Of a stretch of DNA of 64,000 bases, positions 55,695 to 63,501 are shown in pieces. The notes under the pieces were generated by a model, which did not search any database, was not told where the DNA came from, and saw only the letters and a list, made by a program, of their open reading frames with translations. Source of the stretch: Haloplasma contractile SSD-17B (GTDB taxonomy: Bacteria > Bacillota_I > Bacilli_A > Haloplasmatales > Haloplasmataceae); assembly GCF_000215935.2 (NCBI RefSeq), contig NZ_AFNU02000001.1, positions 544,413 to 608,412 on the forward strand, written 5' to 3'. The position numbers and the translations under genes are program-made. Position 1 is the stretch's first letter, and each line of letters opens with the position of its first letter.

Positions 55695-56072
55695 TTATTC
55701 ATCACAGAATTCTGTGTAAGTTTTACTATTCATAAGCTCATCTAGTTCACTTTCATCACTAATTTCGATAACTGCAATAAAGTTTTGATATGGATCCTCA
55801 TTTAATAATTCAGGCTGATCTTCTAAATGTTCATTAACCTCTAAAACAGTTCCTGAAATCGGAACAAATAAATCTGATGCTGCCTTAACCGATTCTACTA
55901 CACCTAAAACATCTCCTGCATTAAGCTCGTCATCCTCTTCAGGAAGTTCTACAAATACAATTTCTCCTAGTGAATGTTGAGCATAATCTGAAATACCTAC
56001 GTATGCCTTGCTCTCTTCTACTCGAACCCATTCGTGATTTTCAGTGTAATATAAGTTTTCTAGTACCTTCAT
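55695..56072 (-). CDS. gcvH: Glycine cleavage H protein
   Basis: The 125-residue lipoyl carrier has its lipoylated lysine K63 in [13 protein letters not shown]. It shuttles the aminomethyl group between P-, T- and L-proteins. Standard length and fold; 21 bases separate it from gcvPA. It may also serve as the octanoyl/lipoyl relay. Confidence 0.96.
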   Translation of the reverse strand: MKVLENLYYTENHEWVRVEESKAYVGISDYAQHSLGEIVFVELPEEDDELNAGDVLGVVESVKAASDLFVPISGTVLEVNEHLEDQPELLNEDPYQNFIAVIEISDESELDELMNSKTYTEFCDE

Positions 56073-56089
56073 TTTAGTACCCTCCTAAG

Positions 56090-57199
56090 TTATTTTTTAT
56101 AGTTTTTATTAATAAACTTTTTGCTAACAACCTTAGTATCAACTAATCGTTTACGAATCTTAATTTTAATCTCCTCGCCTAAGGTTGTATAGTTTATGTT
56201 AATTAGTGCTAAAGCAAGAGGATTTTCATGACCCGGTAGCATGTAACCTGTAGTAATTACCCCAATTTCCTCTTCCGCTTCATTAAGAACAGGATATCCA
56301 TGTCGTGGTATTCCTTTTCCATGTAACTCTAATCCAACTAATTTTCGAGTTAGACCTTGTTCCTTCTGTTCTCTAAGAGCATCCCTACCAATAAAATCTG
56401 TATCCAGCTTAATAAAGAATCCCAATCCGGCTTCAAGAGGTGTGATTTCTTTACTAATTTCATTCCCATATAGAGGTAGCGAGGCTTCAAATCGTAATGT
56501 ATCTCTAGCTCCTAAACCAATAGGCTTTATACCAAATGCTTCACCTACGTTAAGTAATGTTCTCCATATGTTTACAATCTGATCACTTTTTGCATAAATT
56601 TCAAAACCATCTTCACCAGTATAACCCGTTCTAGATACAAGACATTTTATTCCATTAATTTCTACATCATCTAGGAAGTAGAAAAATTTGATTTCATCTA
56701 AATTAGTTTTAGTTGCCTCTTTTAAGACAGCCTGAGCTTTCTTTCCTTGTATGGCAACTTGACCATAATAATTTGATTGATTCTCCACCTGAACACGAAA
56801 CGATTTAGCAGCATTTAAAATCCAATCAAAATCTTGATCAATGTTTGAGGCATTTACAACTAGTAGAAATTTTTCTTCATTGAATCGATATACAAGTAAA
56901 TCATCAACTATACCGCCATCTTCGTAGCACATTAATGTATACATCACCTGGTTATCCTTGATTTTAGTCACATCATTCGTAACAAGTTTATTGATGAATC
57001 GAATCGCTTCCTGTCCTGTAACAAGTATTTCTCCCATATGTGAGACATCAAATAAGCCAACATGGTTTCGTACAGTAAGATGTTCATCTGTTATTCCTTC
57101 GTATTGAATTGGCATCTCCCATGAAGCAAAATCGACTATTTTAGCACCTAGTTTTATATGCTCCTCATATATAGGAGTACGTTTTAAAATGGTCATCAT
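56090..57199 (-). CDS. gcvT: Glycine cleavage T protein (aminomethyltransferase)
   Basis: The 369-residue protein transfers the methylene group from GcvH to tetrahydrofolate, releasing ammonia. Signatures include GLFDVSHMGEI near residue 48, SRTGYTGEDGFEIY near 189 and the GARDTLRFEASLPLYGNE block near 228. First gene of the operon gcvT-H-PA-PB-lpdA. ATG at 57199 after AAAGGAGGGACAGG. I looked for a tandem glycine riboswitch in the leader and did not find one. Confidence 0.95.
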   Translation of the reverse strand: MMTILKRTPIYEEHIKLGAKIVDFASWEMPIQYEGITDEHLTVRNHVGLFDVSHMGEILVTGQEAIRFINKLVTNDVTKIKDNQVMYTLMCYEDGGIVDDLLVYRFNEEKFLLVVNASNIDQDFDWILNAAKSFRVQVENQSNYYGQVAIQGKKAQAVLKEATKTNLDEIKFFYFLDDVEINGIKCLVSRTGYTGEDGFEIYAKSDQIVNIWRTLLNVGEAFGIKPIGLGARDTLRFEASLPLYGNEISKEITPLEAGLGFFIKLDTDFIGRDALREQKEQGLTRKLVGLELHGKGIPRHGYPVLNEAEEEIGVITTGYMLPGHENPLALALININYTTLGEEIKIKIRKRLVDTKVVSKKFINKNYKK

Positions 57200-57255
57200 C
57201 CTGTCCCTCCTTTAAAATGTTATTTCATATATTTAATAACTATAATTACAATCTC

Positions 57256-57284
57256 ATTATACCAAAAAATAGTATAATTTAAAG
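57256..57284 (-). promoter_or_regulatory. Promoter of the glycine cleavage operon
   Basis: On the minus strand, CTTTAA (57279-57284), 17 bases, perfect TATAAT (57256-57261) with an extended TG one base before it. Confidence 0.6.
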
Positions 57285-57293
57285 CGTTTTCAT
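57279..57293 (-). promoter_or_regulatory. Candidate cre site overlapping the gcvT -35
   Basis: ATGAAAACGCTTTAA matches 13 of 14 cre consensus positions and covers the -35 hexamer, the best cre match in the window. Confidence 0.55.
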
Positions 57294-57507
57294 CGCTTGT
57301 GATTTTATTATTTTAATTTGTCAAACTAATTAAAAACTTCACATATTTCAGGTGTACTATGGAAGTGTTTTAGTCTTTATTTAGCCTTATTTTTTATTGA
57401 TTTACACTATCATTTATATGATTAAATCAATAATATGAGTTTACTTTTATCAAAATAAATAAACTATTATTATCACGAATTTATTAGTTTAGATTAAAAT
57501 TTATGAT

Positions 57508-57543
57508 AAAAAAAGAGACCACACTCATTTTTGTGTGATCCCT
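57508..57543 (-). terminator. Terminator of the zinc-ribbon methyltransferase gene
   Basis: On the minus strand, GGGATCACAC pairs with GTGTGGTCTC (one G-T pair), followed by seven T. It lies about 105 bases past the stop codon. Confidence 0.7.
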
Positions 57544-57648
57544 TATTAAGTCTTTGCAATATTTTTTCGCTGTGTTAGTAAATCGCTATAGGTCGTCATT
57601 TACGTAATTTTTGTAAATGGTATTAGATTAAATTATGAAAAACAGTGT

Positions 57649-58536
57649 CTATTTTTTACTGTCTATAATTGCAAGTGCATACCAGTGACCTTCAACAGGA
57701 ACTAAATCAAGTTCATTATATTCCCCTATTCCCTCAGCTACAACCTCAATCGTCATTTGAGGGAAAGAGCCTTCTTTATAAGTATCACGTATATTGGGTT
57801 CAGTAAAGAACGAAAATCCGTTTATACCATATTCTTTAAATGACTCTTCAATGATCTTTTGTGCTTCAGAATTTTCTTCAACATACATAACACTATTTAA
57901 TAAACTAGCATTCTTTTTAAGAACGCGTTTTGCATCCTTTATCCCACCAACTGTTTTATCTGCCATATTAGCAATTCCATAAAAAGAAATAACAGCATCC
58001 ATCGAGTTGTTTCTAATCGGTAAATTTGATGCATCGCACGCGATAAAGTTTATTCTCTTATTTGGATATCGTTTTTTAAGCTTAAGTCGATCATACATTA
58101 ACACATCATAACTCAAATCAGTACAAATATAGTTAATATTCGGATCAGTATCCTCTAGCAAGGCTCTAATTAAATCCCCGCGACCAGTAGCTATGTCTAA
58201 TACAAAATTTGGTTTCTGTTTAATTAAAAAATCTTTAAACTTCTCTATAACGAGTTTTTGTTGTTGCTTTAACAGTTCAGGCATTCTGCTCTGAATCTCC
58301 TGATCCACCTTATCATAATCATTTTCATATTCTTTATGCAACTCTGACCAGTTATTTGCAAATTCCTGTTCTACCGAATTGAAATCGACTACCCCATTCC
58401 TAATTTGAAAACGATGGTTGTCATTGCAAAATACAGTTCCTGTTATGATCTCATCATCTTTTCCTTCATCAATTGTTAAATGTAATGCATGTTTACATTT
58501 AGGACATACTAGAAATTCTAATAATTCACTATACAT
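57649..58536 (-). CDS. Zinc-ribbon (Trm112-like) plus SAM methyltransferase
   Basis: The 295-residue protein begins with a zinc-ribbon (C11, C14, C37, H41 in LVCPKC and FCNDNH) similar to Trm112 or the RlmA zinc domain. A class I methyltransferase with VLDIATGRGDL at 112-122 follows. The 110-residue lead-in and the SYGIAN-like motif differ from RlmA. The product of the gene at 60465 contains the same pair of domains fused to a MerR regulator, so the two proteins are related in layout. Substrate unknown. It has its own promoter with a TTGACC -35. ATG at 58536 after GGGAGGG. Confidence 0.78.
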   Translation of the reverse strand: MYSELLEFLVCPKCKHALHLTIDEGKDDEIITGTVFCNDNHRFQIRNGVVDFNSVEQEFANNWSELHKEYENDYDKVDQEIQSRMPELLKQQQKLVIEKFKDFLIKQKPNFVLDIATGRGDLIRALLEDTDPNINYICTDLSYDVLMYDRLKLKKRYPNKRINFIACDASNLPIRNNSMDAVISFYGIANMADKTVGGIKDAKRVLKKNASLLNSVMYVEENSEAQKIIEESFKEYGINGFSFFTEPNIRDTYKEGSFPQMTIEVVAEGIGEYNELDLVPVEGHWYALAIIDSKK

Positions 58537-58608
58537 ATTTATTCCCTCCCACTTTTAGGTCATTAAAAATGCCAAGCAATGCCGCAAAGCGTGACCAACA
58601 GTTTCTAT

Positions 58609-58637
58609 ATTTTACCATTTATAGGTAATCAGGTCAA
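58609..58637 (-). promoter_or_regulatory. Promoter of the zinc-ribbon methyltransferase gene
   Basis: On the minus strand, TTGACC (58632-58637), 17 bases, TAAAAT (58609-58614) with an extended TG. The TTGACCTG start is the same as in the MFS promoter at 60310-60340, but the spacer is two bases shorter. Confidence 0.6.
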
Positions 58638-58809
58638 TTTTTTAGAACAGTTTGTAGCCAGTTGCCGTATTTTTAAATTCTTTTATTAATATATGAAAAA
58701 TAGTCTTACTTAGAACGCGGCGCGATTTGTAATCACTAACAATATGTTTTTATAAAGTGAATAAGTTTCCTATTATACATTTACTACAACTATATTCATT
58801 TATAATATT

Positions 58810-58850
58810 AAAAATGCATATAGCTTTCTGTCACTATACGCATTTTTCTT
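58810..58850 (-). terminator. Terminator of the MFS exporter gene
   Basis: AAAAATGCATATAG pairs with CTATACGCATTTTT; both ends are T/A-rich, so it can act on both strands. It lies about 90 bases past the MFS stop. Confidence 0.7.
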
Positions 58851-58941
58851 TGTATATAAATGATTAGTCCAAAAATCAAGTACGTCTTGTTAGCCTAATT
58901 TTAGCATAAAAACAAACTGTACAATTCTGACTAGATACAAT

Positions 58942-60279
58942 TTAAGCAGATGCTTTTAAATTTTGAGTATGTAAATACTGTTTTTTTGACATTATAATAC
59001 GATATACACAAAATAGTAACTGTAACCCTCCTCCTAAGATTGGTAGGATCCAAGGAGATACGTTATTAATAAGAATTCCTGATAGCAGAAGTGCTAAAGG
59101 AGATGTGATTTTTGCAAGACTCATAGCAAGACTCATCACCCTACCTCGGTAATTGTCATCGACTAAACTTTGTAGTAGATACATGATTGGAATATCAACG
59201 AATGCAACAATTATGCCAAATAGAATCATGACAAGACTATAAAAGACTAAATAATAGATGCCTGTAGGAAAAAGCATTGGAACTAATAGCGGTACTCCGA
59301 TCAACATCATTATAAAGGAAGAGAGTAAAATCATTCGTGAAAGTAGTTGATCATACGGAATATGATCACTAACTTTTTTAACGACTAGAGCCCCTAAGAT
59401 CATCCCGACTGGAAATGCACCTTGAATGATACCAAAATATGTTGCATCTAGTGCTAAAACCTCGTTGATTATATAAGGTAACGGAACTAATAGTGCTAAT
59501 CCAGTAAAGAAATTAATGATGATAAAAAAGGATATTAATGACTTTAACTGCGAGTGGTTCTTAAGGTAATTAAACCCATCTACGATATTACTTAAGAAAC
59601 TGTGATTGTCCTCATGTTCTACTTTAGTTTCCATGTCGTCGATTTTCTCTGTTTCTTCTAATTTCTTTATCGCTTTTGAATTATTAATGTCAAAGTCAAT
59701 AAATAGTTCAGAAAAAGCAGAGAACAAGAATGAAAGTCCATTAATCATGATAAAGATTTCAATATCAAATACGTTTTTTTCCACTAATGCATAGATTACA
59801 CCACCCATTATAGGTGCTAAAATAGATGAAGTGGATCCAATAATTTTACTAATAGAATTTATGGTCATTAATCGTTTCTTGGTTACAATTTCTGGTTTCG
59901 CTGACTCTAGGCAGATGTTAAAAATCACTCCAAAGACAGTAAGTATAAAGGTAGTAATATAAATGGTAAGTATATAAAGCCCGTTTTGATTAATATAAAC
60001 ATATAAACCAATTAAAAGTATACCACTTAAAACATCCATGATTATTACAATTAGTTTACGGTTAAGCCGGTCGGCTAAGACACCGGCAAATGGACTGATT
60101 ATAACAATCGGTAAGATCCCAATAACTAAATTAGTAGCAAAGGATAAACCATCACCTGTAACTTTTAAAATATAGAGACTCATTGCAAATGAATAAATAA
60201 GGGAACCAAACACAGATACTAATTTACCCAATGAAAATAAACTTAAATTTTTAAATTCTTTATTAATACGCTTCATCAT
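58942..60279 (-). CDS. MFS exporter (DHA3/Mef-like drug efflux family)
   Basis: Starting at the ATG at 60279, seven bases after AGGAGG, the 445-residue protein has about twelve membrane helices with a charged central loop (residues 198-230). The loop between helices 2 and 3 reads GVLADRLNRKL, the MFS signature. The sequence type is that of Mef-like DHA3 exporters, which often carry macrolides or other hydrophobic compounds. It lies between the MerR-fusion gene and the second methyltransferase gene, and its promoter has a MerR-type 19-bp spacer, so an efflux role controlled by the fusion protein is likely. Confidence 0.82.
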   Translation of the reverse strand: MMKRINKEFKNLSLFSLGKLVSVFGSLIYSFAMSLYILKVTGDGLSFATNLVIGILPIVIISPFAGVLADRLNRKLIVIIMDVLSGILLIGLYVYINQNGLYILTIYITTFILTVFGVIFNICLESAKPEIVTKKRLMTINSISKIIGSTSSILAPIMGGVIYALVEKNVFDIEIFIMINGLSFLFSAFSELFIDFDINNSKAIKKLEETEKIDDMETKVEHEDNHSFLSNIVDGFNYLKNHSQLKSLISFFIIINFFTGLALLVPLPYIINEVLALDATYFGIIQGAFPVGMILGALVVKKVSDHIPYDQLLSRMILLSSFIMMLIGVPLLVPMLFPTGIYYLVFYSLVMILFGIIVAFVDIPIMYLLQSLVDDNYRGRVMSLAMSLAKITSPLALLLSGILINNVSPWILPILGGGLQLLFCVYRIIMSKKQYLHTQNLKASA

Positions 60280-60309
60280 AAGAATTCCTCCTGTTTTATT
60301 TGTACTTAT

Positions 60310-60340
60310 AGTATAAGTCACGTAGTAAACACCAGGTCAA
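60310..60340 (-). promoter_or_regulatory. MerR-type promoter (19-bp spacer) of the MFS gene
   Basis: On the minus strand, TTGACC (60335-60340) and TATACT (60310-60315) are separated by 19 bases instead of 17. This long spacer is the hallmark of MerR-activated promoters, which need the regulator to bend the DNA. The spacer reads TGGTGTTTACTACGTGACT and has an imperfect dyad. Confidence 0.75.
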
Positions 60341-60409
60341 CAGGTGAATTTAACTTTTTTGATTATGAATTTATATTAAACATGGGGTTAGCACCATGTT
60401 TTCAACTAC

Positions 60410-60459
60410 AAAAAAATAGCCTTTAAACTCTTTTCGACGTTGAAATGAGTTTAAAGGCT
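60410..60459 (-). terminator. Terminator of the MerR-fusion gene
   Basis: AGCCTTTAAACTC (60418-60430) pairs with GAGTTTAAAGGCT (60447-60459); the minus strand continues with ATTTTTTT. A second small hairpin (ACATGG/CCATGT, 60380-60399) follows. The MFS gene must therefore use its own promoter. Confidence 0.9.
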
Positions 60460-60464
60460 AACGA

Positions 60465-61685
60465 CTAAGTTTTTCTTATTCCGTACATGAAATAGGAAAA
60501 AACTTCTTCTCCTTCTTGAATATAAGTTTCATATTTACCACCCTCTGTTTGAATATCAGAACTGATATCAGAAACAACTTTAAACTTTAATCTTTCAATT
60601 TGTTCTCTCACCTGTTTTTTTATGAAATTATGTCTATGACCAGGGCTTATTTGGGTATCCCGTTTGAATTTATTGAACATTAGGTAACTTCCTATTAAGC
60701 TAACATCTTCTTTAAAGAGATTTTTCACTTCTTCTAGTAGGAACTGCTTATTATTAAATGCGTAATTACTTGATCCTGCAAAGTCAATAATTGTATCTAC
60801 TGTATGGTCTTGTAGCGGAATCTCTAAAAAGTCCGTACAAACAAACACGATATTTTTCTTAACATTAACACGTTCTAAAAGTTTCTTTAAGTATCGTAGC
60901 ATCCCTATATTATGGTCTACCGCAAAATAAATTGCTGAGTCCGGTAAATCATTGTAAATAATACGTAGAAAATAACCAAATCCAACTCCAAGTTCTAGAA
61001 TTGTGGAATCATTAAATAGTTTGAAATCAACATTACGTTCAAACCAAACTCGTCCCTTATAGATATGATTAATATAGTTTGAAGGTGTCTCACGAATATA
61101 ATCGACGATATGATCCTCTTTGACACTTGGATACTCTACTAGATTCTTTCCACATAAAATTCCATCTGATATAGTATACACTTTCTTACATGAAGAACAC
61201 ACTAATTCACCCTCTAAGATTTGATTATTGATAATGTTTCCACTATTAAGCGATAACGACCTCTTACAATCAGGGCAGGATAGTTTGGGTAATACAGAAA
61301 CATCAACCCCAATCTTGTGATACTCTTTAGGCTTATAGTTTGATAACTCATCTATTTTCTCTTTTAATTGTTTTTTTGTATGGTGTAAAGTTTTAATTTC
61401 ATTTTCAATCTCTTTATATTTTGTTTTAAAGAATTGGTTATAGTAATCAGTAGCCTGAGCATGTGAAAGGTTATCAATCCGTTTAAAATCGAAAATGTTC
61501 TTTATTTCTTGTAGCGTAAATCCCATACTCTTGAACGTTATAATGTCGTTTAATTCCTGCTCCGATTTCTCATCAAAGCTATAATGGGAACCATTTTTTA
61601 AAGGAAAGAGTAACCCTAAATCTATATAATGTCTAATTGTATCTTTACTAATTTCATTTCGTTTTGCGAATTCACCAATCTTCAA
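60465..61685 (-). CDS. MerR regulator fused to zinc-ribbon and SAM methyltransferase domains
   Basis: The 406-residue protein starts at a TTG (61685), preceded by AAGGAGGG. Residues 1-68 are a MerR winged helix (GEFAKRNEISKDTIRHYIDL). Residues 75-118 form the dimerising coiled coil. Then comes a Trm112-like zinc ribbon (C137, C140, C163, C166, with YTISDGIL) and a class I methyltransferase with ELGVGFGYFLRI at 231-242 and the acidic FAVDHNIGM. In MerR proteins the C-terminal part usually senses the inducer. A methyltransferase in that place could bind SAM or a drug, or methylate it. It probably controls the MFS gene downstream. Function not established. Confidence 0.85.
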   Translation of the reverse strand: MKIGEFAKRNEISKDTIRHYIDLGLLFPLKNGSHYSFDEKSEQELNDIITFKSMGFTLQEIKNIFDFKRIDNLSHAQATDYYNQFFKTKYKEIENEIKTLHHTKKQLKEKIDELSNYKPKEYHKIGVDVSVLPKLSCPDCKRSLSLNSGNIINNQILEGELVCSSCKKVYTISDGILCGKNLVEYPSVKEDHIVDYIRETPSNYINHIYKGRVWFERNVDFKLFNDSTILELGVGFGYFLRIIYNDLPDSAIYFAVDHNIGMLRYLKKLLERVNVKKNIVFVCTDFLEIPLQDHTVDTIIDFAGSSNYAFNNKQFLLEEVKNLFKEDVSLIGSYLMFNKFKRDTQISPGHRHNFIKKQVREQIERLKFKVVSDISSDIQTEGGKYETYIQEGEEVFSYFMYGIRKT

Positions 61686-61916
61686 GATGTAACCCTCCTT
61701 AGTAGTTGTAACGTATTATTTATCTTTAACTAATAGTATTCTACAACACCTTGTTAACTTATTTATTTTAAATTCAAGTCGTTCTTCTTAAAGAACGACT
61801 CGTTACCTTACTCATTCCTGTTTCACCTGTTCTCTTTACTTTACTCAGAGTGCCCTATAACCTCTTATTAGACTAAACGATTCTATATGATAAGCAGTCC
61901 AAGATAAAAATAAAAG

Positions 61917-61939
61917 AAAAAGGGAGCGCCTCCCTTTTT
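61917..61939. terminator. Terminator of the DUF4236/TPR gene
   Basis: AAAAAGGGAG (61917-61926) pairs with CTCCCTTTTT (61930-61939). Symmetric, so it can act in both directions. It starts 17 bases past the stop codon of the gene at 61957. Confidence 0.85.
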
Positions 61940-61956
61940 AGACTAATATATTAATT

Positions 61957-63024
61957 TTACAGCTGTTTCATTAATTCTCTTATATCTTTATAATCTGGAT
62001 TATAGTCATATACTTTTGAAAGATAAGTAAATGCTCGCTTCTCATTTCCATCAAATAAACAGGCTCTACCTAATGCATACTTGTATTCTACTAGATCCTC
62101 CGTCATGTCATGTTTGCGTACCGGTAATTTTCCATACCATCGAATAGCAGTATCAAAGTCCTGCAAACCAAAATGACAGTCACCTAGTACTTTATACTTT
62201 GAATTTTTAATTGCATCCTCTTCTGAATATACATGTTCAATTGCTCTTATAGCTTCTTTGTATTGACCGATTGCTGCTTTTGATACCCCCTCAATGAAGT
62301 ACATAACTTCAATTGGTTCATCTTCATCAACAACCTTAAATTCCTCTATGCGCTTAATTGTCTCCTCATACTGTTCAAGTTCAAAGGCAGTAAATATCAT
62401 TAACATCAAAGCTTTCTCTCCTTCAGGCTTATGTGTTAATGCTTTTTTCAACTTTTTATACGCTTTCTGAAGCTTGTCCCTATTATATAAGGAAATAGCT
62501 CTATTTATATTCCGAATATATTTATGGTGTTTGGACTTAACGATATAAAATAGAAAGACTAAAGAAGTAAACGCAAAACCAATCCAAATTTTATAATGTG
62601 ACTTTAATAAACCTAAATCAAAAAGATCTTCTTTGAAAAAGTTGTAGTTATACGTGATTACCCCTAATAAAGCAATTATAATAGCTGTCAAACCATACAA
62701 TATGTAATTGCGATCTTTGTTTCCTAATAGATATAATAAGGCTGCCTCATCATCAGTAGGGACACGCTCATAAACTGTTTCTTCATTAATGATTGGCTTA
62801 TTTTCTTCTACTTGTTCTCCTTTTTTGGCTTTTCTTTTTTTCTTCTTACCGAAGAATTTCGTATATAGAACGCCACCACGGCCAATTGTAATACGAGTTC
62901 CCATTCTATTACGACTTATTCTAAAGCCTTTAATCCCTGTGCTAAATCCAATTCCACCGTGCTCACTAATATTAATTCTCGTGTTTTTTCCAATACGAAT
63001 ACTTTTTCGAAAACTAACTCCCAT
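61957..63024 (-). CDS. DUF4236 plus TPR membrane protein
   Basis: The 355-residue protein begins with a DUF4236 domain (GVSFRKSIRIGKNTRINIS, Gly-rich to about residue 60). A Lys/Arg-rich stretch and two membrane helices (about 105-125 and 135-155) follow, then TPR-like helical repeats (about 165-350). It is likely a membrane-bound scaffold facing the cytoplasm. Function unknown. ATG at 63024 after GGTGGAACTGTT. Confidence 0.75.
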   Translation of the reverse strand: MGVSFRKSIRIGKNTRINISEHGGIGFSTGIKGFRISRNRMGTRITIGRGGVLYTKFFGKKKKRKAKKGEQVEENKPIINEETVYERVPTDDEAALLYLLGNKDRNYILYGLTAIIIALLGVITYNYNFFKEDLFDLGLLKSHYKIWIGFAFTSLVFLFYIVKSKHHKYIRNINRAISLYNRDKLQKAYKKLKKALTHKPEGEKALMLMIFTAFELEQYEETIKRIEEFKVVDEDEPIEVMYFIEGVSKAAIGQYKEAIRAIEHVYSEEDAIKNSKYKVLGDCHFGLQDFDTAIRWYGKLPVRKHDMTEDLVEYKYALGRACLFDGNEKRAFTYLSKVYDYNPDYKDIRELMKQL

Positions 63025-63173
63025 AACAGTTCCACCTCTAATTTAAAAATTTACATTTACTCTCTTTAATAATACTTTTTCTTTTTAATTATACCATATT
63101 CTGACACTTTGAAATAGTATTTTTTTTACTATTAGGAAAGTAAATTTAAAGATAGCTGTTATATACTTTTTAC

Positions 63174-63211
63174 TAAAAAGAGCGACCAACGTATGTACGC
63201 TAGCCGCTCTT
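63174..63211 (-). terminator. Terminator of the gene at 63219
   Basis: On the minus strand, AAGAGCGGCTAGCGT pairs with the ACG...CGCTCTT arm, followed by TTTAG. It starts just past the stop codon of the small gene. Confidence 0.75.
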
Positions 63212-63218
63212 ATACTAC

Positions 63219-63452
63219 TTACTTCTTTTTTTGTTTTATTTTCTTTTTGCCAATTGTAGCATGATGCTCCTCTTGATCATCATTCTGTATAACTAGATTT
63301 GGATCTTCATCTGAAGCAATCTCTAGTCGTCCTAACTCTTCTGTCGAATAATGTGAATAATTATTGGCAGCTGCTTCATAATTGCTTTCAATTGACATCT
63401 TGGTTTGTTGTTCGGTAGGGTTATTTTTTCGTGATTTTTGCTTTTTAACCAT
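63219..63452 (-). CDS. Small charged protein of unknown function
   Basis: The 77-residue protein starts at the second of two adjacent ATG codons (63452), six bases after AGGAGG. It is highly charged: a basic N-terminus (KKQKSRKNN), an acidic middle (IASDEDP, NDDQEEHH) and a lysine-rich tail (KKKIKQKKK). No membrane segment or known motif. Such proteins occur in spore formers, but no specific assignment is possible. Confidence 0.6.
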   Translation of the reverse strand: MVKKQKSRKNNPTEQQTKMSIESNYEAAANNYSHYSTEELGRLEIASDEDPNLVIQNDDQEEHHATIGKKKIKQKKK

Positions 63453-63501
63453 CATTAACCTCCTAAAAACTATGCTTACTAAGTAGTCCTATAGTTAACG
63501 A

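Larger units (their letters stand above)
57200..57648. other. Intergenic region upstream of gcvT
   Basis: About 450 bases. It holds the gcvT promoter with a cre-like site, an unused TTGACA near 57320 on the minus strand, and the terminator at 57508-57543. No coding frame seen. Confidence 0.6.
58537..58941. other. Intergenic region between the MFS and zinc-ribbon methyltransferase genes
   Basis: About 400 bases, holding the methyltransferase promoter (58609-58637) and the MFS terminator (58810-58850). No coding frame seen. Confidence 0.55.

Noticed and set aside
57200..57507. Tandem glycine riboswitch before gcvT
   Set aside because: The leader shows an ordinary promoter and an AT-rich region without the paired aptamer signature or an expression-platform hairpin.
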